Assembly (NCBI GenBank): GCA_013396995.1
Contig: VWZP01005656.1
Location: 668,908 to 732,907, forward strand
Length of the DNA: 64,000 bases
DNA from: Dicaeum eximium
Taxonomy: Eukaryota > Chordata > Aves > Passeriformes > Dicaeidae
Direction of reading: 5' to 3'
Below, in pieces: positions 35,401 through 47,245 of the stretch. Position 1 is the first letter of the stretch. The number at the start of each line of letters is the position of its first letter. A model generated the notes under the pieces. It had not been told where the DNA came from, did not search any database, and saw nothing but the letters and a program-made list of their open reading frames with translations. The position numbers were made by a program, and so were the translations under genes.

Positions 35401-36994
35401 AACCAAACTCCACTCCCACCTGTTGACTTCAATCACCTGAAGATTTGGTTCTCATTATGAAATACATTTACTGAGTGCTGCATTTTATTACTTCTAGGCT
35501 GACAGAAAAATTACATAATAAAATTGTGTTGCTTGAAAGGGGATGGTAGAAAATTATGTAGATTGAGAGAGAAGAGACTGCATCTTGTATAATATTGTAT
35601 TATCTTATTGCATCTTCAGTCAGAATTATAACACTTCTAGGAAAAAGCAAAAGATGTTTTTCTTAAAACAGCTTCACTGACAAAAATATGTCATTTCCTT
35701 TCTCAGATAAATTTTAAACTACTATGCACCTGAAGAGACATGTTTGGTGAATATACAACCAGATTCCCTGGGGAAAATTCCCTGTGTAATCAGTGTCATA
35801 GGAAGCTGAAAGAATCAGAAGTTTTGCAAGGAAGGCTCCAGCTTGTTCTGGCAAGATTATTTGCTGTCATATATAAGGCCAGGCTCAGCCTGATGCAAAT
35901 TAAAATAATTTGAACAACAGAAAAATCAAGTGAAAATACTGAAAAGGAAATAAAATTATATGGTTTCCCCTTAAAAACGAAATACAGATTTTCTGTGGTT
36001 ACATCTTGAAATTATGTACCCTCTAAATTATGAAGTATTAATTGTTCTTGGTATTCTATCTTGACTGCATACAACAAATCACTACAAAACAATTTCATAA
36101 CCAGTTAATAAACAATATTTTCATCTTCTGAAAGCCTCACTCTCAGCTATAGACCATCATTCATCCAATGGCCTGCATTGCCCCAAAACTTGTGAAAAAG
36201 GCTCTCGACATTTCTTCTCATGAAACAATGCCTGCGACATTGTTTAACCATGTATTCTATGGTTCCAATCTATGCTTTTATCTGCTTCAAGGGGTTCTGT
36301 GTTCTTATTGCCTTCTTGGGAAAGCTGGAGGGAGTAGATTGCTTACATGTGTAGCTGCAGTGCCCATCCTCAGCACTGACCAACATGCTCTCCCAGCCTG
36401 TGTGTGGTAGAGCTGAGCCTGTGAAAAAGCACAGCTCTCCTTGTGCAATGCTTTCAGCCCAGCACTGCCGTCATGCCGCTAGCAAAAATAAAAATCCACA
36501 AGTGTTGCATGCAGTAAAAAGAAGGAGACAGTTTTTAAGGCTGCACAATGCTTATTCATGTTTAGTTATTGCTTAATAAAAATTCAATTCAAGTAAATGC
36601 CCTTAGACTTGAGAAAGGCAGAGCTGAGAAAAGGAAATTGAAAAGAACCTACCCCAGGCCCTGGTGGCAGAGGTGATGGTCGAGTAGGTCTTGCAGGAGC
36701 AGGATTCACTTCACCAAAGTGCCCTGCCCAGGCATCAGGGAAGCAGGAATTGGTTTGGATGCTGTAGCACCAGACTCTTTCCTCTCCCCTTGTCCTGGTG
36801 TCATCCCCTTGAGTGTCATCAATGCAAGGCCCATTTGGTGGCTGTGAAGAACAGCCTCTCCTCCCAGTCCTTGACTCACACAACAGACGGTGATGACCAA
36901 GGGCAAGACAGAGGTAGAGAAGAGTTATTTCTTCTGGTGTTATCTGCATCTTTCTTTTCTGTGAGTATGGCTCATACAAGTGGAATATTACATC
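32478..36994. other. unique sequence with homopolymer tracts
   Basis: No gene was recognised. There is a T tract near 32540 and an A18 tract at about 34187-34204. The minus frame 32660-33136 (158 codons) and plus frames 33748-34234 are open but overlap frames on the other strand and match no known family. The part from 35050 to 36150 is AT-rich. Confidence 0.45.
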
Positions 36995-37388
36995 ATTAGA
37001 GTACCTCTCCTATAAGGAAACACTGAGAGAATTGGGATTGTTCAATCTGGAGAAGGCTCTGGGGAGATTTTATTGCAGGCTTCCAGTGCCTGCAGTTGCT
37101 CTGAGAGATGGAGAGGGATTTTGGACAAGGGCCTAAAGTGCCAGGATAAGGGCCAATGGCTTCCCCCTGCCAGAGGGCAGGGATGGATGGGATATTGGGA
37201 AGGAATTCTTCCCGGTGAGAGTGGTGAGACCCTGGCACAGGGTGCCTAGAGCAGCTGTGGCTGCCCCTGGATCCCTAGAAGTGTCCAAGGCCAGGTTGGA
37301 TGGGGCTTGGAACACCCTGGGATAGTGGGAGGTGTCCCTGCCCAAGGGAGAGGATGGGACAGCGTGGGCTTTTAGGTCCCTTCAAACA
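36995..37388 (+). mobile_element. CR1 LINE 3' portion
   Basis: Plus-oriented CR1, with GAATTGGGATTGTTCAATCT, GGGAAGGAATTCTTCCCGGT, GGCACAGGGTGCCTAGAGCA and GGATGGGGCTTGGAACACCC in the expected order. It ends near GGTCCCTTC. Confidence 0.9.
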
Positions 37389-38414
37389 CAAAGCATTCCA
37401 GGAGTACATGAGTCAGGCTGTACAAAATGCCTTGGACTCTTCCAGCACCAGAGGCTTTTGGCCACCTCCCTGGAATCAGCAGTGCCCTGGCAGAATCTTG
37501 ACTCAGGTCACTGCTGCTGGACAGCATCTGACCCACCCTGTCCCAGTGTCAGGATGGATGACACCAACACCACGGCAGCAGCAATGCTGGCCATGCACTC
37601 CAACCAGGCTCCCAAACTCCCAGAGTGTTCATTGTGGCAGCTTTATGGCTCAGCCTCCTGCCCTGTGTGGCCAAGTCAGATTCTGTTCTGCAATACTTGA
37701 CCCCCAACTTGCTTTGTGTCCTTGCACCATCTTGTGTCTCCAGGCCATGACAGTCCTACAGTGTGTCCCTTCTCTCCTTCAGGAGTGGGAAAAGAGGAGC
37801 CAGTGCCAGCCTGCACTGCTCTTCCCCCTCTATTTGGGGGCCATTAGTTCTCCATTTCCTGAGCAAGCTGCTGGAGCAGTGCCATGGCCTCCTGGGATCA
37901 GTGAGTGTCCTGAGGGTGAGAGGGAAGGAAATGCTCTTCTGCTGGGGAAGGAAGAGGTTTCCCACTGGAGAAGGGGACAAAAGAGCAGCAGCTCCAAGTT
38001 CTCATCTGTACATGATTCTACAAACCAACATCTTCCTTGGCAGAAGAGGCCAGCGTCTAATCAGAACTTCCTGGCAAAGCATGAACAAGACAGCAAGACA
38101 AAGAAGCCAACAAGAGCCTTTTGCCTTCTCTACAGACCATAAAGTTCAGTGGCCTTTTTTTAATTCCCCACAAATTAGTCAGACACCCAGTACTCAGTGG
38201 CTTGATTTTAGATTTGGATGCTCAAAGGTTGTTGTTGCCCACCATGACTGAGGTGGAAGGATGACTGGAGGCCATGGGACCTCATGCCCATGGACCAGGT
38301 AAAGTGCCTGGTTAGCAAAGCCTGATTTATTTTTTTGGGGTGGGGGATGGTTGTTTTTTTTCTTAAAATCCCATTAGACCATTCTGCTTCTCTGAGGAAG
38401 AAAGTACCTTCTTT
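37389..38414. other. unique sequence with the longest open frame
   Basis: The plus frame 37300-38142 is open for 280 codons, the longest in the window, but begins inside the CR1 tail. A second plus frame (37763-38251) is also open for 162 codons over the same DNA, which suggests a local lack of stops rather than coding selection. No domain was recognised. Confidence 0.5.
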
Positions 38415-38768
38415 GAGAAGAGACACTTCAAGATGACCTAATTGTGGCCTTCCAGTACCTGAAGGAGCTGACAAGAAAGATGGAGAGAGACTATTTACAA
38501 AAGCCTGGAGTAATGGGACAAAGGGAATGGCTTCCCACTGATGGGTGCAGGGTGACTGTTAGGATATTGGGAAGGAATTCTTCCCTGTGAGGGTGCTGAG
38601 GCCCTGGCACAGGGTGCCCAGAGAAGCTGTGGCTGCCCCTTGATCCCTGGAAGTGTCCAAGGCCAGGTTAGATGGGGCTTGGAGCAACCTGGAATAGTGG
38701 AAGATGTTCCTGCCCATGGCAGGGACTGGAACTGTAAAGGTCCCTTTCAACCCAGGCCATCTGATCAC
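38415..38768 (+). mobile_element. CR1 LINE 3' portion
   Basis: Plus-oriented CR1, with GTGGCCTTCCAGTACCTGAA, GGGAAGGAATTCTTCCCTGT, GGCACAGGGTGCCCAGAGAA and a tail of GGTCCCTTTCAACCCAGGCC. It is a close relative of the copy about 1 kb upstream and in the same orientation. Confidence 0.9.
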
Positions 38769-38999
38769 TTTGTAATTCATGGAAGGAATGTGCCAAACAA
38801 AAATATTTCCTTTTATGATTAAACTTTGCCTTCAACATGTGATAGCTGCCAACACCAAAGGCACAAAACAAGCAACACAACCCACAAAGCAGAACTAAGT
38901 CAGAAGTTTCTTGCTTCTCCAGAAGTGCCCATGGGTGGGTCTCCTGTGCCTCACATACCTGAGGTAGAAATCTCTACTGTGTAACTAAAGGATGGGATG

Positions 39000-39395
39000 T
39001 ACTGACTGCAGTATCCCAGCCAACAGCAGACTGGAGAGAGAGGAAAGAAATTATAACCCTTCCAAAGTACAGCCCTGTGGAGACAGACAGCCACCCCAAA
39101 CCTCTCCCCTGGAGAGATGTCCCTTGGGTGGGCTGAGGTAAGGTCATCTCAACCCTCCTGGACTGGGAAATCCTTGTGGTCGTGGTGAGTCCCCAGAATG
39201 CTTTGGGGTCCCATGCAGATTCCTTGTAACCCATTGGTTTTTCCCCCTTTGTACCACCCTCACTTTTCCCCATAAAACCCCCAGTTTCGGGCCTGTTGAG
39301 GGGGGGTGGTTGTCATGTCTGGCTTCCTTGGCAGAGGTGCTGAAATAAAGGTCTCCCTGTGGAATTGCTCCATGACATTCCTGTCTGTTTGTGCC
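39000..39395 (+). mobile_element. probable LTR, ends unresolved
   Basis: The order of signals is LTR-like: a promoter-type CATAAAACCCC (ATAAAA at 39272-39277), then a poly(A) signal AATAAA at 39344-39349, then a short U5-like tail. The termini and any target-site duplication were not found. The CpG island begins just after it. Confidence 0.4.
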
Positions 39396-39404
39396 TGCGT
39401 TAGC

Positions 39405-39850
39405 CTGGGGGTCCTTCGCAAGGCAGAGCTGCAATCACTGAGCTGAAATCACCGCGAAGGAGCTGATTGCTTGCAGCCACGGGCTGCTGGAGCCTTGCAG
39501 AGGTTGCCGGGCGATCGGAGGATTGCCTAAGAGCCCTACAGAGTTGTCTCCTGCGGGACCTCTCTCTGGGAATGCCGCGGCGCCCGGGCCGAGCCGTCAG
39601 CCCTCCGAGCGGCCCTCACAGCACAGCGCCTGCCAGCGTGGTTCGGATATGCAGTGTACGCGAGGCTGCTCACATGCCGCCTTCGTGTCTGGTTTGTAAC
39701 ACCAGGAAGTCAGAGTGGAGGTTCATCCCTAAAGCAGCTAAACTCGATGTGCTGAGCACGTCCTGCCGTGCCTCTCTCCCCCGCGCCGCGCCAGGAGCCC
39801 TCTTCCCTTCCCTCCTTTCCTCCGGTGGCTCCTTTTCGGAAAAAATAAAT
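39405..39850. promoter_or_regulatory. CpG island, possible promoter
   Basis: A sharp rise in GC content and CpG density, in a neighbourhood where CpG is otherwise depleted. The densest part is about 39500-39640 and 39770-39800 (for example GCCGCGGCGCCCGGGCCGAG). Islands of this kind mark transcription starts in birds. About 190 bp beyond it, at 40042, is the sequence CCTGGGGTGAGTAAA, a good splice-donor match. No protein was recognised from the open frame 39467-39874. It could instead belong to the LTR element just upstream. Confidence 0.4.
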
Positions 39851-42800
39851 CTAGATAGAGGCCTTAAAAGCTGAGTTGCCTAAGAAGCTCTAGATAAATC
39901 AAAGGATTTCGTATGGTTAGTTTCAGCTGACTTGCAGTGGAATTTCTTGCCATGAGAAAAGCCAGAACGGCTGGTCAATGTACAGCAATTTTATGACATT
40001 CCACTCTGGCGGGAAGTAGAGTTTCCTCAGCTACATTCCTGGGGTGAGTAAATTCTCTGTGGTGTAAGTGGATGTTTTGTTCTTATTTAGAAGTTGTTAA
40101 TAATTTTATGTTTTTCATTATCGTTTTAAATTACAACAAAATATTTTCAGAAGATACAGCTCTAGAGAGAACTCTAGATATGATATGGATTGTTTAGCAA
40201 GCTAAAACAAAAGTACGGGGGCCAGAAAAATCTATAGTTTAAATATTCTGCTTATATGTAGGCATAAATAGATATATATTTTTTACTTTTAAAATAGGAG
40301 CACAGGTTGGTTGAAACTTGAAGATTATAACTACTCACCATTTTTTATGAAATATAAACAATATATTAAAAAAGGAGACAAGTTTTCATTAAATTAATAT
40401 ATTAATTTCTGCGAATCTCCTTTGTGGGCGAGACAGTGTTATCTTTCTGCTTTTTAAATTATAAACTTGCCTTTAGATATTGGACAGCTAAGATTTATAA
40501 ACATCTTTTCATATGAAACGTATTTTTACTTCTTACAGAGTTTTGTCACACACCAACCTCAAAATCCTTATATTACACGAGGAGAATAAGTAGCTTCTTC
40601 ACTATGGAGAGTTTAGTTTTCTTTTTAAGGAGAGATTTCTTTGAATGTAGAGTTGGATTGTTTTAAACCACTTCCAAAATGTTTTTGTTATTGTACCAGC
40701 AACTCTTAATAAATTTCTTAACATGCTCCATCATCATACATGTTCAGATTTATACAAGATGTTTTTATGACCTACACAGAATTCCAAAACCTGTAAACAC
40801 ACTGATAGCATTAACAAGGATCACATGTCTGCTGCGTTTCTGGTATAGAAAATAAGAAGGCAGAAGTTCTGAACATTTGAAGAACTCGGTGCTTCGGTCT
40901 CTAAATCCGCTGCTGGGTTTCATGTGCGCGCAGTTTGCGGCTCTTGCACAAGAGCTGAATACGTTTTGCACTTTCAGATTAATTCTAGCAAATTTCTGAG
41001 ACCTTTTCCTCCATTTGGTGAGGGAGGATGGCAAGCGCAGATAATTTTTTATAGGGTAATTAGACCACTGATCTTCGTTTTCTGTATCTTAATTTTTAAA
41101 CAGTAGGAAAGTAAAAACCAAAATAATTTTAAAAATAAGAAATGTATTGCAATGCTGGTTTTGTAGTGGATGTTTTCCCCCTCCATTTCAAACTCCAGTG
41201 CAACAAAAAAATGTACTGCTTTATCTCAAAACTTACAGCAGTACTACTGAGAAATGTCTGATGCTGAAAAAATGATAATGGTTACTGAATATTATGGGGT
41301 CCTTAAAATCCTTTTCTGTGATTAGTTAGCATATGGCTGTAGCAGAACAATTAAATTTGATTTAGGGCATTCCAAGATCCCAACAGTGCAGCCTGTTTTA
41401 GTGTTCAGATACATCCCTCACAGCACAGTAAATCACTAAGGTAGGAAAAATGCTATGAACATAACATGAATTACCAAAGCTATGAATGCTGGATGTAAAT
41501 TAGCTGTTTAATGAAAATGTTGTTTTTCTTTTATTGAGTTGGTCATGACAACCATTACAGCCTGTAACTTAAAATGCAAATAATGTAAGAATTTCATGTA
41601 AAATACTGAAGCACTTAGCAAACCTCATTTTCTATCTATAGAATATATATAAATAGTGAAGATATTTGACATTTTCAGCCATAGTGATGCATCAGGTTTT
41701 GCAGTGATCAGAAATACAGCAGGTACTTCACAGAGTAATGGAAATTCCTTCCCTAAAAACATTTACAGTTTAAAGTCCTGAAAACGTTACTGACAATAAA
41801 AAGCACATCTGCCACCTTTCAGTTCACGTTACCACTGCCCCTCTCTTCCCTTCATTGTGCCTAATGCTCCACTTTTGCTGCCTTTATTCTTCAGGCAAGT
41901 GAAGAAACTTTTAACAAAAAACACATCCTCTAAAGTTTTTCCTTTTTTTTTTTTTAATGAAAGCAGGATCAAGTCAGACAAGTTTATAACACAAATTTGA
42001 AACATTCAGTCTTTGGCTAAAACTCTTCCTGATTAAGTATGAAAGTGAAAGAGAAGGTTAGGATTAGCCTTGTTCTCATTAACCTTGTTCATGGGCAGTT
42101 GCAGTTATTAAATTACATAATGAAAGGCATGATGGATAAAGCTTTTCAAGAAATACTTTGCCTTTAATTGTTCCAATCCAAAAGCTCTGACATTTTCAGT
42201 ATTTCCATCATCAATACACTCTCTCTATTTCTCTTCTCAGGGATTTAAAGTATTTAAATTGCAAAACAAAATCTTATATTGGCCACAAGGTTCTAAAAAT
42301 GAGGGTGACAGGTAAAGAAATTGTGTCACATCTGGCTGAAATACTTCAGATCATCGTAAGAGTGAAAGACAATTCATGTTATGAATTTCCAAGCAATAAA
42401 AGGGAATGAGAGAAGATGTGAAAAGATTAACCAGAGAATATCAACACGGAGTGGGAGGTTGGGGGTTTTTATGTTGCATAAACCCAGCAGTAAATCCAGT
42501 ACCAACCTGTAGCCATGTGAATTTCAGCCCTTTTGACTGCTCCTGGTAAAACAGCATCCTTTGATTTCACAGACTTTCAGAGCAACCATTGGACACCAGA
42601 CCTCTCAAGCCTAAAGGTAAGACCTTCTCCTGAGCTGTAGCATTATCACACTGAAATACGATGCTACAATTCACAATATTTTACTCAAAAGCATAAATTG
42701 GATTGGTTTCACTTTCACTTCATGTGCCACTTCTCCCACTGCCAGCACTGAGGTTTCTCTGAATGGTCTTCAAACGTGCCCGTCTTCTCCTTTACTTATG

Positions 42801-43344
42801 ACAGAAAAAAAATTCATAGCAGCGCAACTCTGCAGAACCAGCAGCAAGAGATGTGCCGCTGAAGCAACAAAGGTGTTAAACTGCTTTCCACTGACATTTG
42901 CAAAGACAGATGTGCATAAACTGATATTTCTGGGATATTTGTTACATCTAGTCTCATGCAAAAGCAAGAACTAATCAGATATAACCTGTATAACCAAGTT
43001 GGCCGCTTTCAGGAGGGATCAGGAGCTCAGATGTAAGAGAATGGGAGACCTCTGAGTGCTGGTAGCCCTTCTGCAAAGGAACTCTCATGATTCATTGTAT
43101 TGTTCAAACCTCATCCTGTCATGATGCTTCAGACACTTCATTCCTCTATTTTTGATTGTTGTTATCCATTTTCACACTTATGGATAAGGGTTTGCTTGAC
43201 AGTAATAATTTGCTCTCTTTTTAAAATATTAGGTATAAAATTTGCAAATTTCTATTCTGATGTTCCTTCTACTGAAATGCTTTTGCTGTTTGGCAGCTAT
43301 TTCATGTTTGCCTTCCCAAGTCTGTAATGAATGTCTGATTTGAC
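39851..43344. other. unique AT-rich sequence
   Basis: A long AT-rich interval free of recognisable repeats apart from short homopolymers (T tract near 41945). The absence of transposons over 3.4 kb in such a repeat-rich window is compatible with conserved non-coding sequence. No gene was recognised. Confidence 0.45.
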
Positions 43345-43869
43345 ATGGCACTGACTTCGATTGATTCTCAGGGCACTGGGACCCCCTGGGTCAGTCATTC
43401 TTGTTGAAGGTGGAGGCAAAGAATGGATGATGGGCCAGGGGATCTCAGGGTCCTCTGCTGGGGGACCATGATTGTGACATTGATCAAATCCCAGTTGAAA
43501 TTGTACGGGATCTGCTGCCCCAGCTTGATCCCTAAAAATCGATGGGTCCTGATGGGATTTGTCCAAAAATCTTCAAAGAGCTGTTAATGTCATCGTAAAG
43601 CCTCTCTTGATGATTTTTGAGGGATTTTGGGAATCCAGAGAGGTCCCATCAAGTGGAAGTAGGCATATGTTGTCCTGATTTTCAAGAAGGGCAGAAGGTG
43701 GACCCTGGAAACTATGGGCCTGTCAGTGTCCCTTCAATGACCAGTAAAATCATGGGAAAAGGTTATTCTGGGAATTATTGAAAAACAGCTGTAGGACAAT
43801 GCAGCCATTGGTCACAGCCAGCACAGCTTCATGAGGGGAAAGTCCTGCTTGTCCAACCTGATTTACTAT
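43345..43869 (+). mobile_element. CR1 LINE ORF2 remnant, left part
   Basis: Part of the reverse-transcriptase region of a CR1 ORF2, plus orientation. Translation with frame changes shows SMGPDGICPKIFKELL near 43540 and DPGNYGPVSVPS near 43705, both standard CR1 landmarks. Stops (for example within the segment after KELL) and frame changes make it a pseudogene. It is cut at 43869 by an LTR and resumes at about 44200. Confidence 0.85.
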
Positions 43870-44199
43870 TGGCGATGGAGAGAGATGGGGACACTGAAAT
43901 GCTCATCAGAATCCAAATTTATTGGGCACTTACAAGACTTACATACTATTTCAGAAGACTAGCAATGTTTACTACAAAGATTGGGTTACAATCAAACTTC
44001 TGCATATTACAACATTCCTTTGCTTGCAGTTTCCTTTTCCCGGAAAACTGTCTGATCTCCATGGACTCTTATCTCAACCTTTGAGGTCCGTTTGCTTCTG
44101 CCAAGGCATCCTGTTTATCAAACCTTTTATGCTGATAAGATCCAAGGAACTATCTGTCTTGTGCATTCCCATAATTTACTTCTGTGCAAGTATGGAACA
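43870..44199 (-). mobile_element. LTR inserted in the CR1 reverse transcriptase
   Basis: A block of about 330 bp on the minus strand interrupts CR1 ORF2. It starts TGGCGATGG and ends ATGGAACA, so both termini obey the TG...CA rule. On the minus strand it has CATAAAAGG (plus 44125-44130) and the poly(A) signal AATAAA (plus 43918-43923). It is the same family as the outer LTR at 31575-32289. A target-site duplication is not visible; a few CR1 bases seem to have been lost at the junction. Confidence 0.75.
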
Positions 44200-45356
44200 G
44201 CACCTGGTCAGTCTAGGAAAGCCAGTAGATGCAATTCTTCTGGACTTCAGCAAAGGTTCCATACTGTCTCTCACAGGATTCTTCTGGGCAAAACGTCCAT
44301 CCCAACAGTGGACAAACACATCACGGGGTGGGTGAGAAACTGGCTCAGGGGTTGGGCACAAAGGGTGACAGTGACTGGGGTGACATCAGACTGGCACAGG
44401 TCACTAGTGAGGTTCCAGAGGGCTCAATCCTCATCCCTGTGCTCTTCAACACCTTCATAAATTACCTGGATCCAGGAATGGAAGGAGAACTGAGCAAGTT
44501 CACAGATGATGCAAAACTGGAAGGAGCTGTTGACTCCCTTAAAGAAAAGGGAGGCCCTGCAGGGAGACGTCAGCAAATGAGAGAACCGGGCCATCACCCA
44601 CGGCGTGAAGCTCAGCAAGGGGAAGTGCTGGATTCGGCACCTGACGTGTGGTAACCCTGCGGGGTGGACAGACTGGGGAATGGGATGCTAGAAAGCAGCT
44701 GCAGGAAGAGCTCCTGGTCGATGGCAAGTTGGATGTGAGTCAGCAGTGCCCTGACAGCCAGGAGAGACATCCCTGTCCTGGCATCTCCAGCCAGGCAAAG
44801 CAGGGGATTGACCTGCTCTGCTCTGCAGAGGCCTCACCTCCAGTCCTGAGGGCAGTTTGCACACCACATTATAGAAAAAGACGTTAAGCCTGTAGAGAGC
44901 ATCCAAAGGAGGCCACAAGGATGGGGAAAGGTCTGGAGGAGCCGTAAGAGAAGTGGCTGAGGGGACTTGGTCTGTTCAGCTGGAGAAGAAGAGCCTGAGG
45001 GGAGACGTCATTGGGGTTTTTAACGTCCTCATGAGGGGCAGCAGAGGGGCAGCTCTGTTCTCTGTGGCAGGGACAGGACCCAGGGAATGGCTGGAGCTGT
45101 GTCAGGGAGGGTCAGGCTGGATCTCAGGGTGCTGGCTCAGCTCTTCCCCAGAGGGTGCTGGCACTGCCCAGGCTCCCCAGGGAATGGGCACGGCCCCGAG
45201 GCTGCCAGAGCTCCAGGAGCGTTTGGACAGCGCTGCCAGGGATGGACAGGGTGGGGTTGTTGGGGTGTCTGTGCAGGGCCAGGGGCTGGGCTGGCTGATC
45301 CTGGGGGTCCCTCCCAGCACAGGACATTCTGTGATTCTGTTCTATGGCTCTGTACA
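44200..45356 (+). mobile_element. CR1 LINE ORF2 remnant and 3' end
   Basis: The same CR1 as the left part. Visible reverse-transcriptase landmarks are [10 protein letters not shown] near 44230, then [18 protein letters not shown], then SKFTDDAKL, in which FTDD at 44499-44510 stands where active copies have FADD. The ORF2 C-terminal region follows (CACCTCCAGTCCTGAGGGCA near 44837, AGAGCATCCAAAGGAGG near 44896), then the GC-rich 3' end and the tail ATTCTGTGATTCTGTTCTAT. Frameshifts and stops rule out function. It is the longest CR1 here, about 1.7 kb of CR1 in total once the LTR is removed. Confidence 0.9.
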
Positions 45357-46849
45357 TGAGTGTTTTAAGTGGAGGGCTTGCACTGCACTTGGATCTGGAG
45401 CACAGGGCTCTATGTGTGCATAGATAGGTTTTATCTTTCTCTAGAAACCTTACATAAAATGAGATAATAATTCCTACTTAATTTCTTCTACCATGTCATC
45501 CCTGGCTTAGACTGAGCTGTTTCAGAGATGTGTTTGATCTCCATTACAGTGGTTGGGATTCTTGAAGACCAACAGCAGAAATTAATCTCTTAAATTACCC
45601 ACAGGTCTTGTTGCTTCTGTCCTGCATTGACTAGCAAGTTTTGACAAGTAAATTACCAGATGAATAGCCCTTCTCAAATGGGGCTGATTGAGAAAATGGG
45701 AAGCAGCTTCAAAGCACAAATAATAATCTCAAGAAACATAGATCTTCCAGGGTGCTGAACCCAATTATCCATATCTTCTTTGGATAATATTTCAAGCCAA
45801 TTACCCAGAGCTTACACCAATCTGGATATGAATTTCATCTAGTTCTAATCAAATAGAACTTTTGTTCTTTGTCTTTTCTTATCTCAACTGCAGTGAATTT
45901 CACATCTGAGTTAATGCTGGGTTTATTTGCATCACAGCAAACTCATTGGATGACCAGGACAAGATGCTTCATTACTTGATATTGCACATTATTAGTGCTG
46001 TTATTTAATATTAGAGGATGAAAGAAAGTTATTACTAAGTACAGAGATTTGAGGTCTTGTTCTCATCTCATCAATCTGAGAAGATTTCAGCCTGGATTTA
46101 AAAAAGAAACAAGCCAAACCAAATCTCAAAGTGTGAAAATGCTGAAATTTGACTTTATTCTGCCAGGGTTTCCCATCCTTGCATTGTTCTGTTGCCCAAA
46201 GACTTAGTTCCTTTTTCCTCTTAGGAGTGAGCAGCACAATCATGTGAAATCTGTAACTGTCCCTTCAGAGGGTCCTTCCAGTAAATACTTTTAGATCACC
46301 TGCTGATATTGGCATGTCACAGAAGCAGAGAATCTTCTGCCTACTGAAACCTGTGTCAGTCTAGTAAACAAAAGCATTTTAATGGAACTTTCTTATTTAT
46401 TTATTAGAAAAAACCCCCACCTTTTAAGCCAAGATAGGAAAGTTTTCACAATAGCAATGTTTTTCCAATAAAAACATTTCCAACTGAGATGAAAGTTAAA
46501 AAAAATTTTAATAAATTAGATTGTTGCACTGTACAAATGCTGCAAACCAACGACAGCTCAGCTGCTTTCTGTCACAGGAACATGACTCTAAAAATCAAAG
46601 AGCTATTGCTGATAGAAGTCAGATCTCATATACCCATGAAAGACATCAAATCCTTTTATAAGATGGTACAAGGCCATTAAAACACATGATCTATAACAAT
46701 CCACAAACTATTCAAAGGGCTTTGCAGATGATGGGCTTTGCACACTCACCCTGGTGTGAATCAAACAGAACCCATATGTACCCAGATCCTTGTGGGAACT
46801 CTTTTTGTCTCAACCCATCCCCAATGCCACTAATTGCATCTGCAGGGAA
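45357..46849. other. unique AT-rich sequence
   Basis: No gene or repeat was recognised; only short open frames. Confidence 0.5.
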
Positions 46850-47245
46850 ATGCTCAGGGGGAAGGTGCAGGGAGGAGGTGGCACGAAGGAGTCAGGGACC
46901 AAAGGGTGATGGAGGGCATGGTGAGGGAGCCACAAGAAATTATGAGGAGATGGAGAGGTTGACAAAATGGGGGGGGACTGAGAGAGATCAAAAAGCACGG
47001 ATATTAGAAAAAATGAGGGGGATGAAGGAAAGCCAGGTAAAGACAGGTAGATAAAAGAGAGTGTAAAGACACATCAGAGAGGAAAAGAAACTTGGCTGGA
47101 AAAATGGGGGAAAACAAATAACATAGAGGAAAACATTCATGTACAGAAGAGGAGGAGGAAAAGCCAAGATGTGCTAACTATGGAATAAGAGGAATAAGAA
47201 AAGGCAAAATACATTGATTTTTTTGTAATGCAAAAGAATGGAAAA
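46850..47245. repeat. purine-rich strand, about 395 bp
   Basis: The plus strand is dominated by A and G for nearly 400 bases, including GAGGAGGAGG-type blocks and a G7 run near 46970, without a simple repeating unit. Such asymmetry is low-complexity sequence that can form triplex structures. No gene was recognised. Confidence 0.6.

Noticed and set aside
39403..39422. tRNA-Pro primer-binding site after the LTR-like block (TGGGGGTCC...)
   Set aside because: Only about half of the 18 positions match and no CA terminus precedes it.
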